From Candidatus Cybelea tumulisoli (lineage in GTDB: Bacteria > Vulcanimicrobiota > Vulcanimicrobiia > Vulcanimicrobiales > Vulcanimicrobiaceae), in assembly GCA_003167155.1 (NCBI GenBank), contig PMTY01000023.1, positions 4,065 through 37,022 on the forward strand: a stretch of DNA of 32,958 nucleotides, read 5' to 3'. Position 1 is the stretch's first letter. The number at the start of each line of letters is the position of its first letter. The position numbers and the translations under genes were made by a program. Below, one piece after another: positions 7,771 through 17,725 of the stretch. Under the pieces are notes generated by a model, which was not told the origin of the DNA, ran no database searches, and saw only the letters and a list, made by a program, of their open reading frames with translations.

Positions 7771-8506
7771 CGTTCGCGACGCGATCGAGATGAGCGAGCC
7801 AAAAATCGAAGCTCGCGCGAGCTTGAGCTTCCAGCATTGCGTCGCCAGGAATCACTTCGCGATTGAGCCGCCGAGCGAGTCGTGAGCGATCGCCGTAGTT
7901 GGCATCCATTACCATGTCGGCGTTTTGAAGTTCGGCGATCAGCTCGCTGGGTAGCGACGCTTCGGGCGGAAGGGTGCTGACGACGATCTCCGGCGGATTG
8001 GAGGCCGGCCACGGCTTCGCTTCAAAACGGCGGCAGGTCTCGAGCACGCGCTGTTCGTCGCGTCCCCAAACAAACGTGTACGCATCGTTCTCTTGCAGGG
8101 CGGCGAGAATCGCGCGAGCGGTCGCACCGTAGCCCAAGATCCCGACCCGCTTGAGCGCGACCGGCTCGTCGAGGAACGTCTCGATTGCCGTGCGAGCGCC
8201 GATGCCGTCGGTCGTCGTTCCGAGAGTCTCCCGCCCGAACAGAATCGTGTTGACGGCTTCGATACGTCGCGCTTCATCGGTGCGCGCCTCACACGCCTCA
8301 AAGGCCTCCTCTTTGAGTGGATACGTTACGTTACAGCCGGTAAAGCCGTCGGCTCGGAGCCGGCGAATCGCTCGAGCGCCATCGCCGCGCGCCACTCGAA
8401 TCGCGACGTACTCGCCGTCCACCCCGGCCTCTTCGAGAAATCCGCGATGCAGCGCGGGGCTCGCGCTGTGCTCGACCGGATCGCCGATCAGCGCCAATCG
8501 CATCAT
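7766..8506 (-). CDS. aroE: shikimate dehydrogenase (NADP+)
   Basis: Reduces 3-dehydroshikimate to shikimate in aromatic amino acid synthesis; cytoplasmic. With the start at ATG 8506 the protein is 246 aa, slightly short for the family (about 260-290). The N-terminal substrate domain has IGDPVEHSASP (Ser14 and Ser16 bind shikimate), NVTYPLKE with catalytic Lys65 at the E. coli number, AVNTI (Asn86) and TTDG (Asp100; most homologs have NTDG). The NADP-binding Rossmann fold has GYGATARA. The C-terminal helix DAMLEAQARASFDFW matches the family. The start overlaps the yqeG-like stop as ATGA (8503-8506), indicating coupling. The frame is open further upstream, but that part overlaps the HAD gene and is not homologous. 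Confidence 0.92.
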   Translation of the reverse strand: MMRLALIGDPVEHSASPALHRGFLEEAGVDGEYVAIRVARGDGARAIRRLRADGFTGCNVTYPLKEEAFEACEARTDEARRIEAVNTILFGRETLGTTTDGIGARTAIETFLDEPVALKRVGILGYGATARAILAALQENDAYTFVWGRDEQRVLETCRRFEAKPWPASNPPEIVVSTLPPEASLPSELIAELQNADMVMDANYGDRSRLARRLNREVIPGDAMLEAQARASFDFWLAHLDRVAND

Positions 8507-8982
8507 CGGCGGCCGCGCAACATCAAGCGTTCGAAGAAACGAAAGAATCGAGTTACGGGAAAATCCTTGCCCTCGATGGGTTCGGTCAGGATCGTATAGA
8601 GCCCGCACAGCTTACCGCCAAGGACGTCGGTGAAGAGCTGGTCGCCAACCACCGCGATCTCGTGCCGGCGCATGTTCAGCCGGCGTTTTGCCCGCAAGAA
8701 ACCAAAGGGCAGCGGCTTGAGGGCATTGGGGATGCATTCGACTTGCAGCTGGGCCGCCAGCAGGTTGACCCGGCCCGACTGATTGTTCGAAAGCATCACG
8801 ATGCGAAAACCCCGCTCGTGAGCGCGGGCCACCCAGGAGATGTGCTCCTCTCCGAGCTCGGTCTCGCGGAAACCCAGGAGCGTATTGTCGAGGTCCACGA
8901 TCAGACCACGGATCCCCGCGGCCTCGAGCTCCTCGTGAGGCACGTCATACAGGCGTGGAGCGAAACGATCGGGCCCTAGCAT
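8503..8982 (-). CDS. YqeG-family HAD phosphatase
   Basis: A 159-aa HAD-superfamily IIIA phosphatase of the YqeG type. Motif I is IVDLDNTLL, with nucleophile Asp30 and acid Asp32. Motif II is IVMLSNN. Motif III Lys is in NALKPLPFGF. Motif IV Asp is in VVGDQLFTDVLGG. YqeG-type enzymes act on small phosphorylated substrates that are not well defined and are often encoded next to aroE, as here. Start ATG 8982 follows a GAAGG ribosome-binding site and matches the usual YqeG N-terminus (LGPDRFAPRLYDVPHEEL); a GTG at 9042 would add 20 residues without homology. First gene of the yqeG-aroE-DUF4139 operon, divergent from nrdJ. Confidence 0.88.
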   Translation of the reverse strand: MLGPDRFAPRLYDVPHEELEAAGIRGLIVDLDNTLLGFRETELGEEHISWVARAHERGFRIVMLSNNQSGRVNLLAAQLQVECIPNALKPLPFGFLRAKRRLNMRRHEIAVVGDQLFTDVLGGKLCGLYTILTEPIEGKDFPVTRFFRFFERLMLRGRR

Positions 8983-9121
8983 AGCGCTTGCCTTCGCAAA
9001 GGTTATCCCCGGTATCCTCGGGACTCTCCACATGCCCTCCACTCGCCCGCTCGCTCTTTGGGGGAGCTGTCCACACCTTTACCGCTCTAACCACAGCGGA
9101 CTCACAAGGATTCCACCAAGA

Positions 9122-9139
9122 ACCACAATATCTTGTGGT
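9122..9139. promoter_or_regulatory. NrdR box upstream of nrdJ
   Basis: ACCACAATATCTTGTGGT has perfect 7-bp arms and fits the NrdR-box consensus (acaCwATATaTwGtgt), the operator for the ATP/dATP-sensing repressor of ribonucleotide reductase genes. It lies 92 nt before the nrdJ start. A second half-site, CACAATA, lies at 9156-9162, exactly 32 bp after the same heptamer in the box (9124-9130). That is about three helical turns, the spacing usual for paired NrdR boxes, but its right half is degenerate. TTGTGG at 9133-9138 with CACAAT 17 bp later could be a weak -35/-10, which would place the box on the promoter. Confidence 0.75.
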
Positions 9140-9159
9140 AAGCCGCTTGATGTGGCACA

Positions 9160-9211
9160 ATAGGTAACCTATCGGAGAGTAGCGCAGCCTTAGCGCTCGA
9201 ACGCGTGTTCG
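9160..9211 (+). promoter_or_regulatory. nrdJ leader with short inverted repeats
   Basis: The leader between the NrdR box and nrdJ holds ATAGGT-A-ACCTAT (9160-9172) and a small hairpin CGAAC-GCGT-GTTCG (9198-9211) just before the GAGGAG ribosome-binding site. I see no cobalamin-riboswitch (B12-box-like) sequence, although the enzyme uses adenosylcobalamin. Function of the repeats is unknown. Confidence 0.3.
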
Positions 9212-9230
9212 CAATTATCGAGGAGTTCAC

Positions 9231-12200
9231 ATGAAGTTTTCGCGCACCTATTCCGCCCCTGAAAACCCCTACTCGGGCATCGTTTTCGAGCCGCGGACCT
9301 CGCGCATCGTCAACCCCGACGGGTCGGTGATTTTCGAGGCACAGGACGTCATGGTTCCCTCCTCCTGGAGTCAGGTCGCCCTCGACGTGCTCGCGCAAAA
9401 GTACTGTCGCAAAGCCGGCGTTCCCAGGTGCACGATTAAAGTGGCCGAGGAGGGTGTGCCGGAGTGGCTCCAGCGCTCGATTGCCGACGGCGCCGCCCTC
9501 GAGGCGCTGCCCCGCGACGAGCAGTTCGGTCCCGAGCGCGATGCGCGCGAGGTCTTCAATCGCATGGCGGGGTGCTGGACGTATTACGGCTGGAAGTACG
9601 GCTACTTCGATTCGGAAGCCGACGCGCAAGTTTATCACGACGAAATGTGCGCGATGCTGGCGCGCCAAGTCGGCGCGCCGAACTCACCGCAGTGGTTCAA
9701 CACCGGTTTGCATTGGGCGTACGGCATTTCCGGCCCCGCGCAAGGGCACTGGTACGTCGATCCCTCCGACGAAACGGCGCGCACCTCGGCCGACACCTTT
9801 TCGCACCCCCAGGTCAGCGCTTGTTACATCCTCGGAGTGGAGGACGACCTCGTCAACGAGGGCGGCATCTTCGACGGCGTCCTGCGAGAGGCGCGCATCT
9901 TCAAAGGCGGCTCGGGTAGCGGAGCCAACTTTTCAAAGCTTCGTTCCGCGGGAGAGAAACTGACCGGCGGCGGCACGTCGAGCGGCTTGATGTCGTTTCT
10001 GCGGGTCTTCGATCGCGCGGCCGGCGCGATCAAATCGGGCGGCACGACGCGCCGTGCCGCCAAGATGGTCGTCCTTAACGCGGACCACCCCGATATCGAA
10101 GAGTTCGTGAATTGGAAGGTCCGCGAAGAGCGCAAGGTCGCGGATTTAGTCATCGGCTCGCGCATTTTCGAAAAGCAGCTCAACGCCATCATTTCGGCCG
10201 CTCACGATACCCGCGTTCCCGACGCCGCGCGTCTGGATCCCGCCCTGAATGCAGCGCTGCGCATTGCGATTCGCGACTCGATCGATGCGGGCGTTCCGCC
10301 CGGTGCGGCACAGAGCGCGCTGGATTATGCGCGTCAAGGCTATACGCGTCTGGAGATCGAGCAGTACGACACCGCTTGGGACTCCGAAGCGTATATCACG
10401 GTCTCCGGACAGAACTCGAACAACTCCGTGCGGCTGACCAACGGGTTCTTCAACGCGCTCGACCGCGACGAGGATTGGCTGCTGACCGCGCGCACGACCG
10501 GCGACGTCGTCAAACGCATCAAGGCGCGAGACCTTTGGGAGCAGATTGCCGTCGCGGCATGGCAGTGCGCCGATCCCGGCTTACAATTCGACGACACAAT
10601 TCAAGAGTGGCACACCTGTTCGAACGACGACCGCATCAATGCGACGAACCCCTGCGTCACAGGCGATACGCTGATCGCCACCGCGGATGGTCCGATGCGA
10701 ATTGGCGAACTCGTCGGCAAAGCGGTCTTCGTAATCGGCGGCGACGGCAAGTCGCATCTCGTCAATAATATCTTTCCAACCGGCAACAAAAGCATTTACC
10801 GCTTGCAGACCGCCGGAGGCTACGAGGTCGACCTCACCGCCGACCATCAGGTGTGGACGGAAAACCGCGGCGACGTTGCGGCCCGCGAGCTGCGCCCCGG
10901 CGATCGCCTCGCCCTGAACGGCTCGGGTTTCGGCAACGTTTCGCTCGACGAGCGCTTGGCTTTTGCCGTAGGATCGGCGGTGGGTGAGGGCGACGAGATC
11001 GAGGCCGCGGTTCTCGGCGACATCACCGCCGGAATCAACGCCGCTAAGGTAGTCTCGCCTATGCAGGTTCACTCGATGTCGCGGGTTACGATGCATCGTA
11101 CGAGCGCAATTCACGGGACGACCGGAGGCCGCCCGATCGTCGAGTTCTGCTCTTACTATGCCTCGATCGAGGAAGGCAAAGCGCGCAAGATCTTCACCGA
11201 TGCCGTGTACGATCTCGATTGCCCGACGACCGCCGCGCTGCTGCGCGGTCTGTACACGGCCGACGCGACCGTTTGCGAAGATGGCGTCGGCGCGGTCTCG
11301 ATCGACCTCAAATCGGCATCGTCGCCATTCTTGAAGCAAGTGCAGTACATGCTCCTCTCGTTTGGCATTCGCTCCGATCTTTGCGCCGATGGTCTACTTC
11401 GAATTCCCGGGCAGTTTCTGGGCACGTTCGAACGGTCGGTTGGGTTTCATCAGTCCTCGGTCAAAGCGACTGCCTTGGCTCTGGTCGCCGGCAGCGATGC
11501 GCCGGCCTCCGAAACGTTGAGCGACGAGTTCTTCTCGTTGGAGCCGCTCGGCCAAGCGGACGTCTTCGATTTGACCGAATCCGAAACGCAGCACTTTGTC
11601 GCAAACGGTTTGCGGGTACACAATTGCTCCGAGTATGTTTTCATCGATGATACGGCGTGCTTTGCGCCTGAGACGCGAATCAGTACACCCGACGGGCTCA
11701 GAACTGTCGAAGAGCTTTTCGAGCGGCAAGAGTCGGGACAACGCGTCCTCATTACAACCGACATTCATTCGGAAGTGGACCATCGCAGGCTAAGCGCCCA
11801 CCGCCCGGCCTATATAACGAAGGTCGGCGAGCGAGAGGTCTTCCGCATGACGCTGGCCGACGGGCGCGAGATCCGTACCACCGGCGACCACAAACTCCTT
11901 ACCGCTGAGAACGGTTGGAAGCGGATCGACGAACTCAAACTGGGTCTGGATCGCATTGCCATTCGCGAGATGGGCAACTCGGTAACGTTTGCTTCCGATG
12001 CGGCCGACGTCAAGCGTTGGCAGATGCTCGGATGGCTCACGGGCGACGGCGTCTTCAATAAGGATACGGTCGCGCTCGTCTTCGGTCCGCGCGAGCGGCG
12101 CACCGCGGAGTTCATGACCGCGCAACTCAACGACCTTAAAGCAACGGCAGTCAACCTCTCCGGGCCGCCAATTGATGTCCGTATGAGTCAGATCTCCGTG

Positions 12201-15200
12201 CAGAGCAACGGCGTCATGCAGACCAGCGCATCGCAGACCTCGCTTGTCTCGTATCTCGAAACGCGCTACGGCTTCAAACAAGCGACGGCCCTGCATAAGG
12301 ACGTACCCAGCGCTATTCACCGGGCGCCAGAGGATCTCAAGGTCGCCTACCTGCAGGGGCTCTTTTCGGCCGACGGCTGCATTCGCGCAAATGGCGCGGC
12401 GGCGGAAAAAGAAGTGATGCTGGCCTCTTCTTCTGCCGCGTTGCTTCGGTCCGTGCAGCTCCTCTTGAGCGATCTCGGGATCACCTCACGCATTTCGTGG
12501 TCAGATCCCCAGGGGCACAAGACTCCGCAAGGCCAGCTGCACCTCTATAACCAGCAGTCGCGGAAGTTCAACTCCTTGATCGGCTTCCCGTGTTCGGCGG
12601 AAAAGGAGCTCAAAGCGCGGGACCTGTTGGCCAGTGAGTTCACCGCTCACCACAAGAACCCGCGCTCGCCGAAGGTCCTGTCGATCGTTCCCGACGGCAC
12701 AACGACCGTCTATGATGTGACCGAACCGGTCACGCATTCGGTGATCGCCGAGGGCATGATTGCGCACAACTGCAATCTCGCCAGCCTCAATCTGGTCAAA
12801 TTCCTCAACAACGACGGCAACTTCGATGCGCAACGCTTTGCTCACGCAGCTCGAGTCTGGACGACGACGCTCGAGATCTCGGTCACGATGGGCCAGATGC
12901 CGTCGAGGCGCATCGCGGAAAAGAATCACGGCTACCGGACGCTGGGGTTGGGATATGCGAATCTCGGCACGCTGCTGATGCGTTTAGGTTTGCCCTACGA
13001 TTCTGAGGAAGGTTTTGGGTGGTGCGCCGCGATCACGTCGCTGATGACCGGCGCCGCATACCGGACATCCGCCGAAATGGCGCAGCATCTCGGTGCATTC
13101 GCGCGCTTCGAAGCCAACCGCGAGCCGATGCTGCGCGTAATTCGCAATCATCGCAGCGCCGCGTACGCCGCGGATCCCGGAACGTACGAAGCTCTCTCGG
13201 TTACGCCGGTGACCCATGCGCCGACGCTCTTCACCCAAGCCACGTGGGCACTGGCGCGCAAGATGTGGGACGATGCGATTTCTATCGGGGAAGTTGCCGG
13301 CTTCCGCAACGCTCAGACGGTCGTCATTGCCCCGACCGGATGCCTTACCGGCACCGCATTAATTTCGACCGATCGCGGCCTCACGCGTTTGCAGCGCTTG
13401 GGCAACGTGGAGGGACGGCAATGGCAAGACATCGACGTTCGGGTCCTCACCGACGACGGCGAGCAGCGCGCGAACCAGTTCTACATTAATGGCGTCTCGC
13501 CGACGAGGCGCATCAAGACCAACAGCGGCTATACCATTACCGGAACGCCGGAGCATCGAGTAAAGGTCGTCGACCGCGGGTCGGGCGAGTTGATCTGGAA
13601 GCGCTTTGCCGAAGTGGGGGCGGGCGACACCGTCGCGCTTTCGATGGGCGGCTTCGCCGGCAGTCCGCACGACGTCAACCTGCCGCCACTGGGTGAAGAG
13701 CACTGGACCGCCGATTTTACGACCACCGTTCCTAGTTCGATGACCGCCGATCTCGCCGAGCTCGTCGGCTACTCGATGGGCGGCGGCACGCTGTACGCGA
13801 AGGGCTTGCGTTTGCGCGTCGCCGACGAAGATGGCGACGTCCGCGATCGACTGATCGCTTTGGCGCGACAACTCTTCAACATCGAGGCCACGACTTCGCA
13901 GAAGGGCGCTTATACCGAAATCGCGATTCATTCGGTTCCGCTTGCAATCTGGTGGCAAGCCTGCGGCTTCGCCAAACACCATCCGGCAAGCGACTCCCGC
14001 GGCAAGAGCTACGTCGCTCACGTTCCCGACGTGATTCTGGCTTCGAACGATCCGATCGTCTACGGTGCGTTCTTGCGCGGGCTCTTTGAGGCCGACGGCA
14101 CCGTCGTCAACGGCGCCGTCCACCTTTCGACGGCGAACGCGAGCCTGGCCGACGACGTGCGAACGGTACTTCTCACGCTCGGCATTCCGACCAATACGCG
14201 CATCGACAAATCCGGCTGGAGCGGCGCCGATCTCTACGTGTTACGAGTTCGCAACGCGGATTACGCGCGCACCTTCCTTAAACGGGTCGGGTTTATCGGC
14301 GATCGCAAGTCTAGCGCCGTTCGGCCGTGCGACACCTGGCAGGGAACCAAAGGCGACCGCGTCTTCGTGCGAAAAGACATTCTGCGCACGCTGGTTCCGC
14401 ATTCGAGCGAGCTCTATCCGCGCACCGCGCTCTACGGTTATCGTCATGCAGGTGCGATCAGCCGCACGGCCGCGTGCGAGCTGCTCGAGAAGACCGGCAG
14501 CCTCGAGATAAAAACCGCGCTGACGTTTTTTTACGACGACGTAGCCGCCAACGAAGACGGCGGCGAGCAGTTCACCTACGATCTCTCCGTTCCGGCCAAC
14601 GTCACGTATTTCGCCAACGGCTTCATCTCGCACAACACCATCGGCCTGGTCATGGACTGCGATACGACCGGTATCGAGCCGGACTTTGCGCTGGTCAAGT
14701 TCAAGAAACTCGCCGGCGGCGGCTACTTCAAGATCGTCAACCAGTCCGTCGATGCCGCCCTGCATAAGCTCGGCTACTCGCAAGACCAGATCGACGCGAT
14801 CGAGACGTACGCCAAGGGCACGGGCACGCTGGAGGAATCGCCGCACGTCAACCGCGCGACGCTGCGGGCCAAGGGTTTCGACGATGAAGCGATCGCGCGC
14901 ATCGAGGCGGTACTTCCGGGCGCCTTCGAGCTGCCGTTCGTCTTCAATAAGTTCGTGCTCGGCGAAGAGTTCTGCAAACAACGCCTCGGCTTAACTGAAG
15001 CGCAGCTCAATGACTGGAGCTTTTCGCTGCTACGCGACGGTCTTGGATTCTCCACGCAGCAAATCGAGGAAGCCTCGGCGCATATCTGCGGCCGAATGAC
15101 CGTCGAGGGTGCGCCGTATCTCAACGACGAGCATCTGCCGGTTTTCGACTGCGCCACGCCGTGCGGCAAATACGGTTCCCGCTACATCCGCCCGCTTGCA

Positions 15201-17558
15201 CACGTCGACATGATGGCCGCCGCGCAACCATTTGTCAGTGGCGCAATCAGTAAGTGCGTGGTCGGAGAGACGCTTCTCACGACCGAACACGGCCTCGTTC
15301 GCATCGAGTCTCTCCATCGGGGAGAGGCCGCGGATTCGTTTAGAACGCAGGCCACCGAGGTGGCGTCTCTCAACGGGCGACGCACGACGGACGCTTTCTA
15401 TTACGGCGGCGAACGAGCTGTGCGCGAAGTCAAGCTCCGTTCAGGTCACCGAGTGATCGGGACTCCCAATCACCGTGTCCTTGTCTGTGGGGATACTGGC
15501 CTGGCCTGGCGCCACCTATCCGAAATTCAGCCCGGTGAGTACGTAGCGACGCAATATGGCGACGACATGTGGTCGCAAGACGCTGCTACCTTCAGCGATT
15601 TTAGGCCATCGTCGCCTTACGGCTATCAAAAGGCGTTCGAAACACCGCAACAAATGACTTCGGATCTCGCGTTCTTTCTGGGAGCATACGCTGCAGAAGG
15701 CCATACGTCACGGTCTGACTACACGGTCACAATAACCAACTCCGTAGAAGTAGTACTGCAACGGGTGCTCGACGCCGCCCGGTCGGCTTTCGGACTCGAA
15801 GGCAAGCTCTTGCGATCCGCGGACCGCTGTGCAAGCGTTGTCTTTGCATCAAAGACCCTCGTAGAGTTCCTCGAGTACCTCAAGTGTGGTTCACGCGCTA
15901 GCCAGAAGCGCATTCCCAACTCGGTGCTTGGGTCGAGGCGCGAGCACGTGCTTGCATTCCTCAGCGGCCTCTTCCTCGATGCGTACGTGACGACCGAGGG
16001 GCTGGCAAAATGGGCGATCTGTCTCGATTCCGCGTCGCTGCTCGACGATCTCCAAGCCGTGCTAACCAATCTTGGCGTCGTCCACAGCCGGATAGAAAAA
16101 CTTAACAAGGAGTACGGAAAGACGTACGGAGAGGTCTACGCCGCGGGGCGCCAGGCGCAGAAGTTGTTAAGCTTGGTAGCGTTCCCCGAGCCTGCAAAGC
16201 TGGCGCGTGCCTGGACTATTCTGACCGACCGATTCTCCCAAAGCACGGCTGACGTTATACCAGGCGTTACCGGGCGGGAGCTCTACGAGCTCATTCCGCG
16301 AGTGACTGAACGGTCCGCGCCCCGGAGTCCCGTCATCCGTGGAACGCACGGGTACCTTTTGGATCCTCGAACGCGCCACGTCTCCTGGGAGACTGCTTCC
16401 AAGTTACGCGACCATATTGAACTGCCGGTCTGGCTCGACGATGTCATAAACCGTAACCTGCATTTCAGCCCGGTAGAGTCCGTCAAGGACGCCGGAACGG
16501 CAAAGGTCTACGATCTGTCCGTGCCAGTCACGCACGCATTCGTCGGCAACGGCATAGTCAATCACAATACGATCAACTTTCCGCAGACTGCGACGATCGA
16601 GGATGTCAAGGAAGCCTACCGCTACTCGCACGCGCGCATGATCAAGGCGGTTGCGCTCTATCGCGACGGCTCGAAGCTCTCGCAGCCGCTGGCGACGAGT
16701 TACGACTTCGGCAACGACGGCAACGAAGCGGAAGCGACCGGCTCGCAGCCGCAACCCTTTGCGACGCCGATGCAGATCGCCGAGAAGATCGTCTATCGGT
16801 ACATCGCCAAACGCCGGCCGATGCCCCAGCGCCGCAGCGGCTACACGCAGAAGGCGACGATCGCCGGCCATAAGGTCTATCTGCGCACGGGTGAATACGA
16901 AGGCGGCCAGCTCGGCGAGATCTTCCTCGACATGCATAAGGAGGGCGCGGCCTTCCGCTCGATGATGAACAACTTCGCGATTGCGATCTCGCTGGGCTTG
17001 CAGCACGGCGTGCCGCTAGAAGAGTTCGTCGAAGCCTTCACCTTCACGCGCTTCGAACCCAACGGGCCCGTCGTCGGTCACGACCATATCAAGATGGCGA
17101 CCTCGATTCTCGATTACATCTTCCGGGAGCTCGCCGTCAGCTATCTCGGTCGCTACGATCTCGCACACGTGGAACCGTCTATGCAAATGGATGCGATGGG
17201 GCCTGAAGCGCGCGAGGACTACGTCGCCGAGGAAGAGGGTGGGGTCAACGTTCGGCCGGTGGGCGTCGCAGAGATGTTCCATCCGGTAAGCACGCATCTC
17301 CACCCCGGCCAACAACCCAGGCCGGCCGCGCCTGTCCGGCAAGCCGCACCAACGACTACTTCTGGCAGCACCGTTCCTTCCGGTAGCACCGGCGGGGGCG
17401 CGGCCGTCGCCGTCATGGTGAGAACCGAAGCGATCAACGCCTCGAAAGCCAAGGGCTATACCGGCAACGCATGCTCCGAGTGCGGCCAGCTCACGATGGT
17501 CCGCAACGGCGCGTGCGAAAAATGCGATTCCTGCGGATCAACGTCAGGCTGCAGCTAA
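9231..17558 (+). CDS. nrdJ: adenosylcobalamin-dependent (class II) ribonucleoside reductase with four inteins
   Basis: Precursor of 2775 aa. Four inteins (1565 aa in total) interrupt a class II ribonucleotide reductase of 1210 aa, the usual length for the large B12-dependent NrdJ. It reduces ribonucleotides to deoxyribonucleotides using a cobalamin-generated thiyl radical. Extein pieces are residues 1-474, 799-809, 1181-1370, 1803-2008 and 2447-2775. Recognisable sites: redox Cys198 (VSACYILG); NP-CSEY containing the thiyl-radical Cys and catalytic Glu; [12 protein letters not shown] with the second redox Cys; the APTG-TIGL loop; SGAISK-TIN. A TSCPD-type domain (about 2510-2620) follows, then a Cys-rich tail (CSECGQ...[13 protein letters not shown]) that probably re-reduces the active site. 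ATG 9231 has GAGGAG upstream. All junctions stay in frame with no internal stop, so splicing rather than gene decay is expected. Confidence 0.95.
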   Translation: MKFSRTYSAPENPYSGIVFEPRTSRIVNPDGSVIFEAQDVMVPSSWSQVALDVLAQKYCRKAGVPRCTIKVAEEGVPEWLQRSIADGAALEALPRDEQFGPERDAREVFNRMAGCWTYYGWKYGYFDSEADAQVYHDEMCAMLARQVGAPNSPQWFNTGLHWAYGISGPAQGHWYVDPSDETARTSADTFSHPQVSACYILGVEDDLVNEGGIFDGVLREARIFKGGSGSGANFSKLRSAGEKLTGGGTSSGLMSFLRVFDRAAGAIKSGGTTRRAAKMVVLNADHPDIEEFVNWKVREERKVADLVIGSRIFEKQLNAIISAAHDTRVPDAARLDPALNAALRIAIRDSIDAGVPPGAAQSALDYARQGYTRLEIEQYDTAWDSEAYITVSGQNSNNSVRLTNGFFNALDRDEDWLLTARTTGDVVKRIKARDLWEQIAVAAWQCADPGLQFDDTIQEWHTCSNDDRINATNPCVTGDTLIATADGPMRIGELVGKAVFVIGGDGKSHLVNNIFPTGNKSIYRLQTAGGYEVDLTADHQVWTENRGDVAARELRPGDRLALNGSGFGNVSLDERLAFAVGSAVGEGDEIEAAVLGDITAGINAAKVVSPMQVHSMSRVTMHRTSAIHGTTGGRPIVEFCSYYASIEEGKARKIFTDAVYDLDCPTTAALLRGLYTADATVCEDGVGAVSIDLKSASSPFLKQVQYMLLSFGIRSDLCADGLLRIPGQFLGTFERSVGFHQSSVKATALALVAGSDAPASETLSDEFFSLEPLGQADVFDLTESETQHFVANGLRVHNCSEYVFIDDTACFAPETRISTPDGLRTVEELFERQESGQRVLITTDIHSEVDHRRLSAHRPAYITKVGEREVFRMTLADGREIRTTGDHKLLTAENGWKRIDELKLGLDRIAIREMGNSVTFASDAADVKRWQMLGWLTGDGVFNKDTVALVFGPRERRTAEFMTAQLNDLKATAVNLSGPPIDVRMSQISVQSNGVMQTSASQTSLVSYLETRYGFKQATALHKDVPSAIHRAPEDLKVAYLQGLFSADGCIRANGAAAEKEVMLASSSAALLRSVQLLLSDLGITSRISWSDPQGHKTPQGQLHLYNQQSRKFNSLIGFPCSAEKELKARDLLASEFTAHHKNPRSPKVLSIVPDGTTTVYDVTEPVTHSVIAEGMIAHNCNLASLNLVKFLNNDGNFDAQRFAHAARVWTTTLEISVTMGQMPSRRIAEKNHGYRTLGLGYANLGTLLMRLGLPYDSEEGFGWCAAITSLMTGAAYRTSAEMAQHLGAFARFEANREPMLRVIRNHRSAAYAADPGTYEALSVTPVTHAPTLFTQATWALARKMWDDAISIGEVAGFRNAQTVVIAPTGCLTGTALISTDRGLTRLQRLGNVEGRQWQDIDVRVLTDDGEQRANQFYINGVSPTRRIKTNSGYTITGTPEHRVKVVDRGSGELIWKRFAEVGAGDTVALSMGGFAGSPHDVNLPPLGEEHWTADFTTTVPSSMTADLAELVGYSMGGGTLYAKGLRLRVADEDGDVRDRLIALARQLFNIEATTSQKGAYTEIAIHSVPLAIWWQACGFAKHHPASDSRGKSYVAHVPDVILASNDPIVYGAFLRGLFEADGTVVNGAVHLSTANASLADDVRTVLLTLGIPTNTRIDKSGWSGADLYVLRVRNADYARTFLKRVGFIGDRKSSAVRPCDTWQGTKGDRVFVRKDILRTLVPHSSELYPRTALYGYRHAGAISRTAACELLEKTGSLEIKTALTFFYDDVAANEDGGEQFTYDLSVPANVTYFANGFISHNTIGLVMDCDTTGIEPDFALVKFKKLAGGGYFKIVNQSVDAALHKLGYSQDQIDAIETYAKGTGTLEESPHVNRATLRAKGFDDEAIARIEAVLPGAFELPFVFNKFVLGEEFCKQRLGLTEAQLNDWSFSLLRDGLGFSTQQIEEASAHICGRMTVEGAPYLNDEHLPVFDCATPCGKYGSRYIRPLAHVDMMAAAQPFVSGAISKCVVGETLLTTEHGLVRIESLHRGEAADSFRTQATEVASLNGRRTTDAFYYGGERAVREVKLRSGHRVIGTPNHRVLVCGDTGLAWRHLSEIQPGEYVATQYGDDMWSQDAATFSDFRPSSPYGYQKAFETPQQMTSDLAFFLGAYAAEGHTSRSDYTVTITNSVEVVLQRVLDAARSAFGLEGKLLRSADRCASVVFASKTLVEFLEYLKCGSRASQKRIPNSVLGSRREHVLAFLSGLFLDAYVTTEGLAKWAICLDSASLLDDLQAVLTNLGVVHSRIEKLNKEYGKTYGEVYAAGRQAQKLLSLVAFPEPAKLARAWTILTDRFSQSTADVIPGVTGRELYELIPRVTERSAPRSPVIRGTHGYLLDPRTRHVSWETASKLRDHIELPVWLDDVINRNLHFSPVESVKDAGTAKVYDLSVPVTHAFVGNGIVNHNTINFPQTATIEDVKEAYRYSHARMIKAVALYRDGSKLSQPLATSYDFGNDGNEAEATGSQPQPFATPMQIAEKIVYRYIAKRRPMPQRRSGYTQKATIAGHKVYLRTGEYEGGQLGEIFLDMHKEGAAFRSMMNNFAIAISLGLQHGVPLEEFVEAFTFTRFEPNGPVVGHDHIKMATSILDYIFRELAVSYLGRYDLAHVEPSMQMDAMGPEAREDYVAEEEGGVNVRPVGVAEMFHPVSTHLHPGQQPRPAAPVRQAAPTTTSGSTVPSGSTGGGAAVAVMVRTEAINASKAKGYTGNACSECGQLTMVRNGACEKCDSCGSTSGCS
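10653..11624 (+). other. intein 1 of NrdJ (324 aa)
   Basis: Precursor residues 475-798, inserted between Pro and Cys of the extein motif NP/CSEY. Splicing residues are intact: Cys1 ([13 protein letters not shown]), block B TADH (intein residues 62-65), block [17 protein letters not shown], penultimate His and terminal Asn, and +1 Cys. That +1 Cys is the residue equivalent to the thiyl-radical Cys439 of E. coli NrdA. Homing-endonuclease motifs are weak: the first DOD block reads AVGSAVGEG (Glu for the usual Asp) and the second [11 protein letters not shown] keeps its Asp. The nuclease half is compact, so it may be decaying while splicing is kept (inference). Confidence 0.93.
11658..12770 (+). 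other. intein 2 of NrdJ (371 aa)
   Basis: Precursor residues 810-1180, inserted in [12 protein letters not shown] only 11 extein residues after intein 1. Cys1 ([13 protein letters not shown]), block B TGDH (intein residues 75-78), block [19 protein letters not shown], and His-Asn before +1 Cys are all present. The +1 Cys corresponds to redox-active Cys462 of E. coli NrdA. Both LAGLIDADG blocks look intact: [11 protein letters not shown] (about 123-133) and [12 protein letters not shown] (about 231-242), each with its catalytic Asp. Of the four inteins this one is the best candidate for a working homing endonuclease. Confidence 0.93.
13341..14636 (+). other. intein 3 of NrdJ (432 aa)
   Basis: Precursor residues 1371-1802, inserted in the loop [18 protein letters not shown], a site I recall as used by other ribonucleotide reductase inteins. 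Cys1 ([13 protein letters not shown]), block B TPEH (intein residues 69-72) and His-Asn followed by +1 Thr are present. Block F reads [16 protein letters not shown], with Tyr where the other copies have His. The first DOD block is [11 protein letters not shown] (about 141-151), with Gly replacing the catalytic Asp; the second, [12 protein letters not shown] (from about 244), is intact. One active-site acid is therefore missing and nuclease activity is doubtful. Confidence 0.92.
15255..16568 (+). other. intein 4 of NrdJ (438 aa)
   Basis: Precursor residues 2009-2446, inserted in [19 protein letters not shown]. Splicing residues: Cys1 ([13 protein letters not shown]), block B TPNH (intein residues 70-73), block [19 protein letters not shown], then His-Asn and +1 Thr. 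First DOD block [10 protein letters not shown] (from about 140) has Glu, which is tolerated in many inteins. The second, [11 protein letters not shown] (from about 235), lacks the Asp at the catalytic position. The wording of this stretch is less GC-biased than the flanking extein, which hints at later arrival (by eye only; not measured). Confidence 0.92.
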
Positions 17559-17640
17559 GAACGCGAAGCCGCTCCGACGCCGGGGCGCCTTCTATTTGGT
17601 AACTTTAGTCAATTTCCCCTAAAGTGCCAGACTGCCGCCC

Positions 17641-17669
17641 TTGCCAGTTTTAGAACCTAGGTCTATAAC
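17641..17669 (+). promoter_or_regulatory. sigma70-type promoter for the propeller lipoprotein pair
   Basis: TTGCCA (17641-17646) and TATAAC (17664-17669) each match the consensus at five of six positions, with the ideal 17-bp spacing. The palindrome ACCTAGGT lies in the spacer at 17655-17662. This is the main content of the 167-nt gap between nrdJ and the next gene; I see no convincing terminator after nrdJ. Confidence 0.65.
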
Positions 17670-17725
17670 CTAAGTTAACAAGTGCCTTCGGCGAATCGTT
17701 ATTCTCCATCCAGGAGGGTAGGCGG

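Noticed and set aside
9040-9230. Cobalamin riboswitch upstream of the B12-dependent reductase
   Set aside because: The region is short and shows no B12-box-like sequence; the NrdR box explains the control better.
10581-11339. Long minus-strand open frame inside nrdJ (and similar ones at 13359-14123, 14241-14981 and 16404-17006)
   Set aside because: They are antisense to recognised intein or extein sequence, have low-complexity Arg/Ala-rich translations without family motifs, and arise from the high third-position GC of the real gene.
10653-16568. Group I/II introns or insertion elements as the explanation of the nrdJ insertions
   Set aside because: All insertions keep the reading frame, contain no stops and carry protein-splicing motifs at both ends, so they are inteins.
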